Of a stretch of DNA of 38,967 bases, positions 1-6,782 are shown piece by piece; position 1 is the first letter of the stretch, and every line of letters begins with the position of its first letter. Where the stretch lies: positions 1 to 38,967 of the forward strand of contig CAJUJI010000008.1 of assembly GCA_910586875.1 (NCBI GenBank), written 5' to 3'. Position numbers and translations under genes: made by a program. This stretch comes from an uncultured Anaerotruncus sp. GTDB lineage: Bacteria; Bacillota; Clostridia; Oscillospirales; Ruminococcaceae. The notes beneath the pieces are model-generated. The model saw nothing but the letters and a program-made list of their open reading frames with translations, searched no databases and was not told the origin of the DNA.

Positions 1-161
1 GTCCAGGGGCAGCGCCCCTGGTCGCTACGCGGGGAATAAAGCCAAACGGTTTTATTCCCCGCGGGCGAAACGCGTCTTTGCCTGAGAAGCGCATTTTGGG
101 GGTGAATTGCGGCCTGTTCAACAGGCCGCAAGAGGGGGCTTTTGCAAGAAAAAAGCCCCCT
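1..161 (+). repeat. Composite hairpin element, copy A (left end outside window)
   Basis: A run of strong stem-loops with short conserved boxes. CCAGGGGC/GCCCCTGG is at 3-21. A 16-bp stem at 28-63 begins CGCGGGGAATAAA. The box CGAAACGCGTCTTT is at 66-79 and GGGTGAATTGC at 100-110. A 10-bp stem TGCGGCCTGT/ACAGGCCGCA is at 108-130, and an 11-bp stem AGGGGGCTTTT/AAAAGCCCCCT at 133-161. The same boxes and order recur near 12.0, 18.75 and 33.0-33.5 kb. The last stem keeps its T-run inside the stem rather than after it, so it is not a classical intrinsic terminator. The first stem of the family (GCC-TTT type) would lie left of the window. Confidence 0.8.
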
Positions 162-221
162 AGCCAACCGCACTTTCCTATGCAAACAATCTATATCACC
201 CATTCCCTAGGAGGACCCGTC

Positions 222-995
222 ATGAGCAAATTCACCCTTGACACCGATTTTGCAACACTCAGCACTGCGCAAACGCACCAGTGGATGCTGGACCTGCAAG
301 ACATCATAGAAACGTCCTTTGAAAATAGCAGCAATCGCACTAGCTTACTCGCGAACCTGCTGGTGCTTGAGCGCTATACCAACACACTGCGCCAGGGACT
401 GGCCGCAAACGGAGAGCAACCTTCCGCCATTTTGCAGCAATCGCAGGACCTGCTTTGGGATTGGCTGCAAGAGCGCGCCAACCCGCACGACTTCGAGGAC
501 TACGCCAACAACCTCTATGCCTGTGTCTGCTACATCGCAACCGGTGAGGAGCTCAACGAACAGCAGGAAGCCTTTCTGCATGAACAGCTTGCAGAATACA
601 CGGACTTCAGCACCATTGAAACCCATATTATCGAATGGAGTGCAGCCCTTCTCATCAGCATTCTTGCAATTTCCGGCGCTCGGCTGGACTTTGAAGAATT
701 AGCGTCCTGCAAGAACATTTCCTTCTTTGAAATTGAGGACATGCTGAATATTTTAACCGATGCGTGTATTGACCTTACCGGCATACCAAGGGCATCCTGT
801 AAGGCTAAAGACTGGGAGGAAGCAGAGGGCAAGCTTTATCAGACACCGCTGTTCCGGCAGATTGTCGCGAACGTATTGGAGGACCTGCGCACGGCGCTTG
901 CGGCAAAGCCGGAGGCGTTTGCAGCGCTGAGAAAGACGTACCAGCAATGCACCATTCTACCCGAGGAGTTTGCTGAGGATCTGCTTGCGTATTAG
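222..995 (+). CDS. Unrecognised acidic, probably all-helical protein (257 aa)
   Basis: I do not recognise this protein. The ATG at 222 is chosen because AGGAGG lies just upstream; the frame is open further upstream, but only through repeat element A. The product is cytosolic-looking, with no signal peptide or membrane segment. It is rich in Leu, Glu and Ala with amphipathic stretches. It has scattered cysteines (one pair in NLYACVCYIA near residue 105) but no obvious catalytic motif. The stop codon lies in the loop of a perfect inverted repeat, CTGCTTGC/GCAAGCAG at 981-1002. The gene stands alone between element A (same strand) and element F (opposite strand), so it may be an accessory gene. 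The coding call rests on the clear ribosome binding site and the uninterrupted frame. Confidence 0.7.
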   Translation: MSKFTLDTDFATLSTAQTHQWMLDLQDIIETSFENSSNRTSLLANLLVLERYTNTLRQGLAANGEQPSAILQQSQDLLWDWLQERANPHDFEDYANNLYACVCYIATGEELNEQQEAFLHEQLAEYTDFSTIETHIIEWSAALLISILAISGARLDFEELASCKNISFFEIEDMLNILTDACIDLTGIPRASCKAKDWEEAEGKLYQTPLFRQIVANVLEDLRTALAAKPEAFAALRKTYQQCTILPEEFAEDLLAY

Positions 996-1005
996 CAAGC
1001 AGTTA

Positions 1006-1145
1006 CGCCAAGCCTCGCGGCTTGGCGCGCCGCTTGCGGAGTATCTTGCGCGCTACGGCGCGCGCTTGGACGGATAAAGTGTTCCGTGCGCTGCGGCGCA
1101 CGGTCAAGGGCTCCGCCCCTGAACCCCGCAGCCTTTAAAAAGGCT
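1006..1145 (-). repeat. Composite hairpin element, copy F (reverse orientation, partial)
   Basis: Read on the minus strand this repeats the order seen in the other copies. It starts with AGCCTTT/AAAGGCT (1130-1145), then a GGGC/GCCC stem (1105-1121, one mismatch), then CCGTGCGC/GCGCACGG (1084-1103). Further self-complementary stems follow at 1048-1063 (GCGCGC/GCGCGC) and 1006-1027 (CGCCAAGCC/GGCTTGGCG). The GGGTGAATTGC box and the terminal G-rich stem are absent. It fills most of the 334-base space between the unrecognised gene and the helicase. Confidence 0.7.
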
Positions 1146-1287
1146 GGCGAAATTTTTAATGCGCCTGCGGCGGGCTAAGGCTGGCGAAATTTCTGATGCG
1201 CCTGCGGCGGGCTAAGGCTGGCGAAATTTCTGATGCGCTTGCGGCGGGCTAAGGCTGGCGAAATTTCTGATGCGCTTGCGGCGGGCT
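1140..1287 (+). repeat. Four tandem 37-bp repeats at the edge of element F
   Basis: Four head-to-tail units start at 1140, 1177, 1214 and 1251. Each begins AAGGCTGGCGAAAT and ends TGCGGCGGGCT. Units differ at a few positions: the first has TTTTAA where later units have TTCTGA, and units 3-4 have CTTGCG for CCTGCG. Each unit starts inside the right arm of the first hairpin of element F, so the array looks like slippage-driven growth of the element's end. The last unit ends 42 bases before the helicase start, so copy number could alter that gene's promoter or leader. Confidence 0.9.
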
Positions 1288-1329
1288 AAATTCTTGTATT
1301 ATTTTACATAAAGGAGTTTTCTTTTTAAT

Positions 1330-2487
1330 ATGGCACACTATCAGGACTTCAATCTCTCGGACGAGCTTCTCCGCGCGATTGAACGTATGGGCTTTACCGA
1401 AATGACCGAGATTCAAGAAAAGGCAATTCCGGTCATGCTCGAGGGGCACGAAATCATTGCCAAGGCCCCCACCGGCACCGGCAAAACCTGCGCTTTTGGC
1501 ATCCCGATCATTCAGCGGCTTGATCCGTCGCTGCTCAAGGTACAAGCGGTCATCCTCTGTCCAACCCGCGAGCTTTGCACCCAAATTTGCGATGAGCTGC
1601 GGGAGCTTTCCCACTTTATCCCAGAGCTGAAAACCGTTGCAGTTTACGGCGGTCAGCCCATCGACCGCCAAATCAGGGCCCTGGGGCGCGGCGCACAGAT
1701 TGTTGTCGCTACGCCGGGCCGAATGCTCGACCATATGAAGCGTCGCACGATTGATTTGCGGCAGACGAAAATTGCCGTGCTGGACGAGGCAGACGAGATG
1801 CTCGATATGGGCTTTTACAAGGATGTTTGCAAAATTTTGGATCGTCTGCCAAAAGAACGGCAGATGGTCATGTTTTCGGCCACCATCTCACGGGAGGTCA
1901 TGGACATCGGCTGGCTATACCAACGTGACACCGTTGAGCTGACGGTTGAGCCGGTCAAGGACAGCGAGCCGAAAATTACCCAGTATATGCTGGAAAGCAC
2001 CGGCCGTCAAAAACTTGCGGACCTGATTTACATTCTTCAGCTCTATGACTATCACAAGTCCATGATCTTCTGCAACACCAAATACGCCACCGAAAGCTTA
2101 GCGCGCCAGCTGCGTGAGCACGGCTTTAATGCGGAATGGCTCAACGGAGACATGCGTCAGAGCGAGCGCAATAAAATTATGGCGGCCTTTAAGGGAGAAG
2201 GCATTGATATTTTGGTTGCAACCGATGTTGCCGCCCGTGGTATCGATGTAACCGATGTAGACGCGGTATTCAACTATGAAATTCCGCTGGAAAATGAGTA
2301 TTATACCCACCGCATTGGACGCACCGGACGCGCAAAAAAGGAGGGCACCTCCTACATTTTCTATAGCCAGGACGACCTCAAGCGGCTGCGCAACATCATC
2401 CGCTACACCCGTTCGCGGGTGGTGGAGCTGGAGTTCAACGAAGAGGGCGAGCTGGTCGAAAAAACACAACCGGAGGTTCTACCATGA
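1330..2487 (+). CDS. DEAD-box ATP-dependent RNA helicase
   Basis: A DEAD-box helicase that unwinds RNA duplexes using ATP, probably in mRNA turnover or ribosome assembly. All core motifs are present in order: Q-motif region GFTEMTEIQ (21-29), motif I APTGTGKT (46-53), Ia PTRELCTQ (78-85), Ib TPGR (128-131), DEAD (152-155), SAT (183-185), motif V ATDVAARGID (297-306) and VI HRIGRTGR (327-334). At 385 aa it has both RecA lobes but almost nothing after them. It lacks the long C-terminal RNA-binding tail of CshA/DeaD types, so substrate choice may differ. AAAGGAG lies upstream of the ATG. The stop overlaps the start of the next gene by 4 nt (ATGA), which indicates translational coupling. Confidence 0.93.
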   Translation: MAHYQDFNLSDELLRAIERMGFTEMTEIQEKAIPVMLEGHEIIAKAPTGTGKTCAFGIPIIQRLDPSLLKVQAVILCPTRELCTQICDELRELSHFIPELKTVAVYGGQPIDRQIRALGRGAQIVVATPGRMLDHMKRRTIDLRQTKIAVLDEADEMLDMGFYKDVCKILDRLPKERQMVMFSATISREVMDIGWLYQRDTVELTVEPVKDSEPKITQYMLESTGRQKLADLIYILQLYDYHKSMIFCNTKYATESLARQLREHGFNAEWLNGDMRQSERNKIMAAFKGEGIDILVATDVAARGIDVTDVDAVFNYEIPLENEYYTHRIGRTGRAKKEGTSYIFYSQDDLKRLRNIIRYTRSRVVELEFNEEGELVEKTQPEVLP

Positions 2488-2927
2488 ATTTTCAAGCACA
2501 GATGGATTTTATCAACACCCACAACCCTTATATGCAGCTCAGCGGCATTCGCGTGCTGGATTTGGGCGTAGACTATGCCGTAACCGGTTTGGAGATGGAT
2601 GCGCAGTCCTGCAATCCGTTTGGCTCACTGCATGGCGGTGCAATCTACACAATGGCGGATTGCGCGTCGGGTTGTGCCGCACGCAGCAACGGTGCGATTT
2701 ATGTCACACTCAACGGCAGTATCAATTATATCCGAGGCGCCAAGGAGGGCGCAATACGCGCAAATGCACAGGTGGTACATCGCGGACGCACTACCTGTGT
2801 GGTACGGGTAGAGGTGCACTGCGGCGAAACGCTGTTGGCGGACGGCAGCTTTACTATGTTCTGTGTGCGCCAACCAGAGGAATGCGGTGAATTTTCGCTT
2901 ACCCCTGATCAGAATGGTTCAAAATAA
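2484..2927 (+). CDS. PaaI-family hotdog thioesterase
   Basis: A small acyl-CoA thioesterase of the PaaI/YdiI hotdog type, expected to hydrolyse a CoA thioester; the substrate cannot be read from sequence. The family signature is clear: NPFGSLHGGAIYTMADCASG around residues 48-67, with HGG before the long central helix and an acidic residue in it. The second half has the expected beta-strand pattern (YVTLNGSINYIRGA, then CVVRVEVHCGE). The length of 147 aa is normal for the family. The start overlaps the helicase stop by 4 nt. A hairpin with a T-rich tail follows, so these two genes probably form one transcript. Confidence 0.85.
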   Translation: MNFQAQMDFINTHNPYMQLSGIRVLDLGVDYAVTGLEMDAQSCNPFGSLHGGAIYTMADCASGCAARSNGAIYVTLNGSINYIRGAKEGAIRANAQVVHRGRTTCVVRVEVHCGETLLADGSFTMFCVRQPEECGEFSLTPDQNGSK

Positions 2928-2960
2928 CCGGCAAATTCACAGACTTGCCGGAATTCTTTT
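2928..2960 (+). terminator. Intrinsic terminator after the helicase-thioesterase pair
   Basis: CCGGCAA (2928-2934) pairs with TTGCCGG (2945-2951) and is followed by AATTCTTTT. The stem is modest and the T-run imperfect, but the position directly after the stop codon fits. Confidence 0.6.
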
Positions 2961-3021
2961 GGCAGGACGTGTCAATATTGCTGAATTTTCTGGCAGCACA
3001 CCAAAAATTTGTAAAAAAACC

Positions 3022-3049
3022 TTGACGAATTTCAAATTTGTGATATGAT
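3022..3049 (+). promoter_or_regulatory. Sigma-A-type promoter of the metNIQ T-box leader
   Basis: TTGACG at 3022-3027, a 16-bp spacer and TATGAT at 3044-3049. It lies just upstream of the T-box leader, as expected. Confidence 0.7.
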
Positions 3050-3059
3050 ATGTTGCATA

Positions 3060-3325
3060 CAGAAAGACCATGAAGGAAAGAGTAGGCTTCCAAAGCCCCC
3101 ACAGAGAGCCTCGGTTGGTGAAAAGAGGCGGGAGAGCGGTTGCTGAAGATGGTTCCGGAGTTGCGCGGGCGAAAGCTTTTAGTCCGCGACGGGTTCACCC
3201 GTTACAGTGACAGGCATTCAAGCTCTGGATGCCGGCAGAGGCCGCTATGGTAACATTGCGGTGAATCAAGGTGGTAACACGAAGCGTACAGCCTCGTCCT
3301 TGTGGACGCAGGCTGTTTTTTATTG
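3060..3325 (+). promoter_or_regulatory. T-box leader, probably tRNA-Met responsive, upstream of metNIQ
   Basis: The leader has the T-box layout. A kink-turn/loop-E region (GAAAGAGTAGG near 3075) and the AGAGAGCC segment are followed by a stem I ending at a candidate specifier ATG (3149-3151, in GAAGATGG). The conserved T-box sequence AAGGTGGTAACACGAAGC is near 3269-3286. T-boxes read uncharged tRNA through the specifier codon and let transcription continue when the amino acid is scarce. An ATG specifier fits the methionine importer downstream. The T-box call is firm; the specifier is inferred from position and context. Confidence 0.88.
3288..3323 (+). terminator. T-box terminator stem before metN
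   Basis: ACAGCCTCGTCC pairs with GGACGCAGGCTGT (one bulged C) and is followed by a run of T. This is the terminator form that competes with the antiterminator containing the T-box sequence. Confidence 0.85.
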
Positions 3326-3407
3326 CTGTTCATTAACCGTCTGATGGCTCTATATGATCGAATAGCCGCAGACTTTCAACAAATCTTTTTTGATTGGAGG
3401 ATTTCCT

Positions 3408-4151
3408 GTGATTGAAATACAGCATGTCACCAAACGATTTCAGGACCAATCTGGCGAGGTGATCGCACTGCGGGATGTCAACCTCTCGATTGGCAAGGGA
3501 GATATTTTCGGCATTATTGGAATGAGCGGTGCAGGTAAATCCACCCTGCTACGCTGCCTTTCCACGCTGGAACAGCCCTCGGAGGGCCACATCCTGCTGG
3601 ATGGGGCGGACATCTCCACCCTTACCGGCAAACCGCTGATCGATATGCGCCGCCGGATGGGGGTTGTATTCCAAGGATACAACCTGCTGATGCAGCGCAC
3701 CGTACGCAAAAATGTTGCATTTCCGCTGCTGCTTGCTGGTGCGAACAGCAAAACCGCTGATGCACGCGCGATGGAGCTGTTGCGGCTGGTCGGGCTGGAT
3801 GGCAAGGCGGACGCTTACCCCTCGCAGCTTTCCGGCGGTCAAAAGCAGCGCGTCGCCATTGCGCGGGCACTGGCAACCGACCCAGAAGTGCTGTTCTGCG
3901 ATGAACCAACCTCCGCGCTTGATTCGCTGACCACCCGCTCGGTGCTTGAGCTGCTTCGCAACATCAACCGCCGCATGAATGTGACCATCATCATTATCAC
4001 CCATGAAATTGCAGTGGTTAAGGCCATCTGCAATCGTGTCGCGGTCATCGACGCGGCGGAGTTTGTGGAGTGTGGCGACACCGATGAAATTTTTGCAAAT
4101 CCAAAGAGTAGTATTACCCGACAACTGCTTGGAAAGGGGGATGCCTCATGA
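3408..4151 (+). CDS. metN: Methionine ABC transporter ATP-binding protein
   Basis: The ATPase of a methionine importer working with the next permease and lipoprotein. Walker A GMSGAGKST (38-46), Q-loop (around 89), signature LSGGQKQR (141-148) and Walker B VLFCDEP (161-167) are all present. The GTG at 3408 is chosen because GGAGG ends 7 nt upstream; the TTG further upstream in frame would overlap that site. At 247 aa it ends soon after the H-loop. It therefore lacks the C-terminal NIL/ACT-like methionine-sensing domain that makes classical MetN about 340 aa, so transinhibition by internal methionine is probably absent. It overlaps metI by 4 nt. Specificity for methionine comes from context (T-box, MetI, MetQ) rather than from the ATPase alone. 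Confidence 0.88.
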   Translation: MIEIQHVTKRFQDQSGEVIALRDVNLSIGKGDIFGIIGMSGAGKSTLLRCLSTLEQPSEGHILLDGADISTLTGKPLIDMRRRMGVVFQGYNLLMQRTVRKNVAFPLLLAGANSKTADARAMELLRLVGLDGKADAYPSQLSGGQKQRVAIARALATDPEVLFCDEPTSALDSLTTRSVLELLRNINRRMNVTIIIITHEIAVVKAICNRVAVIDAAEFVECGDTDEIFANPKSSITRQLLGKGDAS

Positions 4152-4816
4152 TTGCCCTAATCTCCAAATATGCCCCGCTATTATGGGAGGGGGTGCTCGA
4201 CACCCTGTACATGACTGCGATCTCCACCTTTTTTGCTTATCTGCTCGGTCTGCCAATGGGGGTGCTTCTCAAGGTGACCGACCGCGGCGGCATTATGGAA
4301 AACCGCGCATTTAACTGGGCGTTTGGCTGGCTTATCAACATCCTGCGCTCGTTCCCATTCGCGGTATTGATGATCGCTTTGTTTCCGCTCACCCGCCTAA
4401 TTGTTGGCAAAAGCATCGGGCCAACTGCGGCCTGTGTGCCACTGGTAGTTTCAGCAGCGCCATTCGTTGCACGACTGGTGGAAAGCTCGCTGGCCGAGGT
4501 AGATAACAGCGTCGTGGAAGCCGCAAAATGTATGGGCGCAACCAACTGGCAGATTATTACACGGGTTATGCTGATCGAAGCGGTGCCGTCGCTGGTGCGC
4601 GGACTGTCTATTTCGGTGATCACCTTGGTCGGTTATTCTGCAATGGCTGGCACCATCGGTGCTGGCGGCCTGGGCGATATCGCCATTCGATACGGGCAGC
4701 ATCGCTACCGCTATGATGTGATGATGATTACCGTCGCGCTGTTGGTGGTGCTGGTCTGTCTTATCCAGGTGATTTTTGACAAGGTTGCTTCTGGCATTGA
4801 CAAACGCAACCGCTAA
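4148..4816 (+). CDS. metI: Methionine ABC transporter permease
   Basis: The membrane permease of the methionine importer, 222 aa, with about five hydrophobic segments. The EAA-loop that contacts the ATPase is seen as VEAAKCMGATNWQIITRVML around residues 122-141. The N-terminal start ALISKYAPLLWEGVLDTLYMT and the segment GYSAMAGTIGAGGLGDIAIRYG are typical of MetI-family permeases. It starts inside the metN stop (ATGA overlap). A 121-base gap with a small ORF separates it from metQ. Confidence 0.9.
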   Translation: MIALISKYAPLLWEGVLDTLYMTAISTFFAYLLGLPMGVLLKVTDRGGIMENRAFNWAFGWLINILRSFPFAVLMIALFPLTRLIVGKSIGPTAACVPLVVSAAPFVARLVESSLAEVDNSVVEAAKCMGATNWQIITRVMLIEAVPSLVRGLSISVITLVGYSAMAGTIGAGGLGDIAIRYGQHRYRYDVMMITVALLVVLVCLIQVIFDKVASGIDKRNR

Positions 4817-4868
4817 TTTATTTTAGATGCTTCCCATCAGAGCGCCTTTTGCCCACAAGGAGGCTGTG

Positions 4869-4916
4869 ATGGAGCAGATATATCGCAGGCTGTGGGCAGC
4901 CTGCCAAACCATTTAA
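4869..4916 (+). CDS. Candidate 15-codon small ORF between metI and metQ
   Basis: An ATG preceded by AAGGAGG with 5-nt spacing opens a 15-codon frame ending in TAA: MEQIYRRLWAACQTI. The Shine-Dalgarno is stronger than that of metQ itself. The frame lies in an inverted repeat: GCCCACA at 4851 can pair with TGTGGGC at 4891. It may be a leader peptide, a translated stability element or a small membrane-associated peptide. No homology can be claimed, and the ORF is too short for coding statistics. Confidence 0.35.
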   Translation: MEQIYRRLWAACQTI

Positions 4917-4937
4917 TTTGGAAATGAGGGAATGACT

Positions 4938-5837
4938 ATGAATTTATCTAAAAAATTGTTTGCGCCCGCTTTGGCACTGAGCCTGGCACTCTCGATGGCA
5001 GCTTGCGGTGGTTCTGACTCCGCACCGACCTCCTCTGCGCCAGCTTCTTCTGCACCGGCATCCTCCGAGGCTTCCTCCTCTGAGGCAGCCAGCAAGAGCA
5101 ATCCGGACACCAACACCCAGCTGGTGGTTGGCGCATCTCCCGCCCCGCACGCAGAAATTCTTGAACAGGTAAAACCGATTTTGGCGGAGCAAGGCATCAC
5201 CCTGCAAATCCAAGAGTTTACCGATTATGTAATGCCGAATATGGCGCTGGATGCAGGAGACATTGACGCGAACTATTTCCAGCACTACCCTTATTTGGAA
5301 AACTTCAATAAGGAGAACAGCACCAATCTGGTTTCCGCTGCTGCCATCCATTTTGAGCCGTTGGGCCTGTATCCCGGCAAAACCGCTGAACTGGATCAGC
5401 TAGCCGATGGCGCTACCATTGCGGTCCCTAACGACCCGACCAATGAGGCTCGCGCGCTGCTGCTGCTGCAAAAGCTGGAGTTGATCACCCTTGCGGATGG
5501 CGCTGGGTTGGAAGCTACCCCATTGGATATCACCGACAACCCAAAGAACTTGAAATTTGAGGAGATCGAAGCTGCTCAGCTGCCGCAGGTGCTTCCGGAT
5601 GTTGATTTTGCGGTAATCAACGGCAACTATGCGGTAGGCGCTGGCATCGCAGGCAGTGTGCTCACCACCGAAGATAAGGAATCTGAAGCTGCACAGGAGT
5701 TTGCAAACATTGTCGCAGTCCGCAACGGCGATGAAAGCCGCCCGGAAATTCAGGCACTGGTTCAGGCGCTTGCAAGCGATTCTGTCCGTGATTTCATCAA
5801 CAAAACCTATGGCATCGCTGTAATCCCAATGTTCTAA
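4938..5837 (+). CDS. metQ: MetQ/NlpA-family methionine-binding lipoprotein
   Basis: The substrate-binding lipoprotein of the importer, anchored outside the membrane. The ATG at 4938 is preferred over the one at 4932 because GAGGG ends 7 nt before it. A signal peptide with lipobox SMAAC (Cys 23) is followed by a Ser/Ala/Glu-rich linker of about 30 residues. The mature domain follows, with NlpA features VVGASPAPHAEILEQVKPIL and NYFQHYPYLENF. The product is 299 aa. It ends just before a strong hairpin terminator, closing the metNIQ unit. Confidence 0.92.
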   Translation: MNLSKKLFAPALALSLALSMAACGGSDSAPTSSAPASSAPASSEASSSEAASKSNPDTNTQLVVGASPAPHAEILEQVKPILAEQGITLQIQEFTDYVMPNMALDAGDIDANYFQHYPYLENFNKENSTNLVSAAAIHFEPLGLYPGKTAELDQLADGATIAVPNDPTNEARALLLLQKLELITLADGAGLEATPLDITDNPKNLKFEEIEAAQLPQVLPDVDFAVINGNYAVGAGIAGSVLTTEDKESEAAQEFANIVAVRNGDESRPEIQALVQALASDSVRDFINKTYGIAVIPMF

Positions 5838-5841
5838 ATAA

Positions 5842-5869
5842 AAACGGCGCAGCATCTGCTGCGCCGTTT
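5842..5869 (+). terminator. Strong hairpin after metQ
   Basis: AAACGGCGCAGCA and TGCTGCGCCGTTT form a 13-bp perfect stem with a 2-nt loop, directly after the metQ stop. Confidence 0.8.
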
Positions 5870-5877
5870 ATTGCATG

Positions 5878-5907
5878 AAAAAGAGGGTGCATTGACGCCC
5901 TCTTTTT
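5878..5907. terminator. Bidirectional terminator between metQ and the YitT gene
   Basis: AAAAAGAGGG and CCCTCTTTTT form a perfect 10-bp stem with A and T runs on both sides. It sits between convergent genes and ends 6 bases from the YitT stop codon, so it can serve both strands. Confidence 0.85.
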
Positions 5908-5912
5908 ACAGT

Positions 5913-6782
5913 TCATTCGTTCAAATTTTTCCAGCCGTTGCCCAACACCTCTGTTGTTTCCGACACAATCACAAATGCCGCAGAGTCGGCCTGCTTCACC
6001 AGCTGCCGCAGCTGTGCAAGCTGCGCACGTTTTACCACCGTCATGAGCATATTTTTATCCCGGTGGGTGTACATCCCCACCCCTGTAAATTTGGTCACGC
6101 CGCGCGGGGAGTTTGAAATCAGTCCTTGTGCAACCTCATCTGCATGGTCGCTGATAATATAGACCATCTTTGCATAGTCAAGGCCGGTAATAATCAAGTC
6201 GCTGACCTTTGCTGACAGATAGATAACGATTAACGCCCGCAGCATATTTTCCGGATTTCTCAGCACAATGCTGCCCACTAACACAACAATTCCGTCGAGC
6301 GCCGCCAGTAGCCCTGCCAAGCTCATCGCCGGAAAACGCGGCAGCAGTATCCGTGCAAGCAGCTCGGTACCACCGGAGGAAACCGAATAACGGCAAAACA
6401 ATCCGATCCCGACCCCTTGGACAATGCCGCCATAAATCGATGCCATCAGCGGGTCGGTAGTCATACTGGGCAAGCCTGCAAACAAATCGATGAAAATACC
6501 CAGCACAGTGGTCGTAATGAGGCAACGCAGGATAAACCATTTCCCCTGGGAGCGCAGCCCCAGCAGCAAAATCGGCAGATTGAGCAGAATGCTGAAGGTA
6601 CCTGCTCCCAATCCGGTCAACAGGCTGATCAGCGTCGCCGCACCGGTTACACCACCGGTCACAATGCTATTTGGCAGTAAAAACACATCGATTGACAGCG
6701 CATAGGAACAGCTCGCCACGATCATAAAAAAGTAGCGCTGGAACTCGGTTTTAAGTTCCAGCTTTTGTTTGGGCTGCGTCAA
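5913..6782 (-). CDS. YitT-family (DUF161/DUF2179) membrane protein
   Basis: A polytopic membrane protein of the YitT family, function unknown. The N-terminal part has about five hydrophobic segments with the typical SIVTGGVTGAATLISLLTG and GIVQGVGIGLFCRYSVSSGGTELLARIL. The C-terminal DUF2179 domain (roughly residues 215-285) contains the usual GVTKFTGVGMYTHRDKNMLMTVVKR. The TTG at 6782 is chosen because it overlaps the stop of the upstream dehydrogenase (TTGA) and lies about 9 nt after AGGAGG. Another TTG six bases upstream is too close to that site. It is probably co-transcribed with the dehydrogenase. Confidence 0.85.
   Translation of the reverse strand: MTQPKQKLELKTEFQRYFFMIVASCSYALSIDVFLLPNSIVTGGVTGAATLISLLTGLGAGTFSILLNLPILLLGLRSQGKWFILRCLITTTVLGIFIDLFAGLPSMTTDPLMASIYGGIVQGVGIGLFCRYSVSSGGTELLARILLPRFPAMSLAGLLAALDGIVVLVGSIVLRNPENMLRALIVIYLSAKVSDLIITGLDYAKMVYIISDHADEVAQGLISNSPRGVTKFTGVGMYTHRDKNMLMTVVKRAQLAQLRQLVKQADSAAFVIVSETTEVLGNGWKNLNE

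Noticed and set aside
133..161. G-rich closing stems of the repeat elements as ordinary Rho-independent terminators
   Set aside because: The T-run is within the stem next to the loop, not after it, in all four copies that have this stem. They occur with other conserved boxes and in either orientation to genes.
1140..1287. Possible CRISPR array
   Set aside because: The units are head-to-tail with no unique spacers, and no cas gene is in the window. The same applies to the 40-bp array at 11788-11930.
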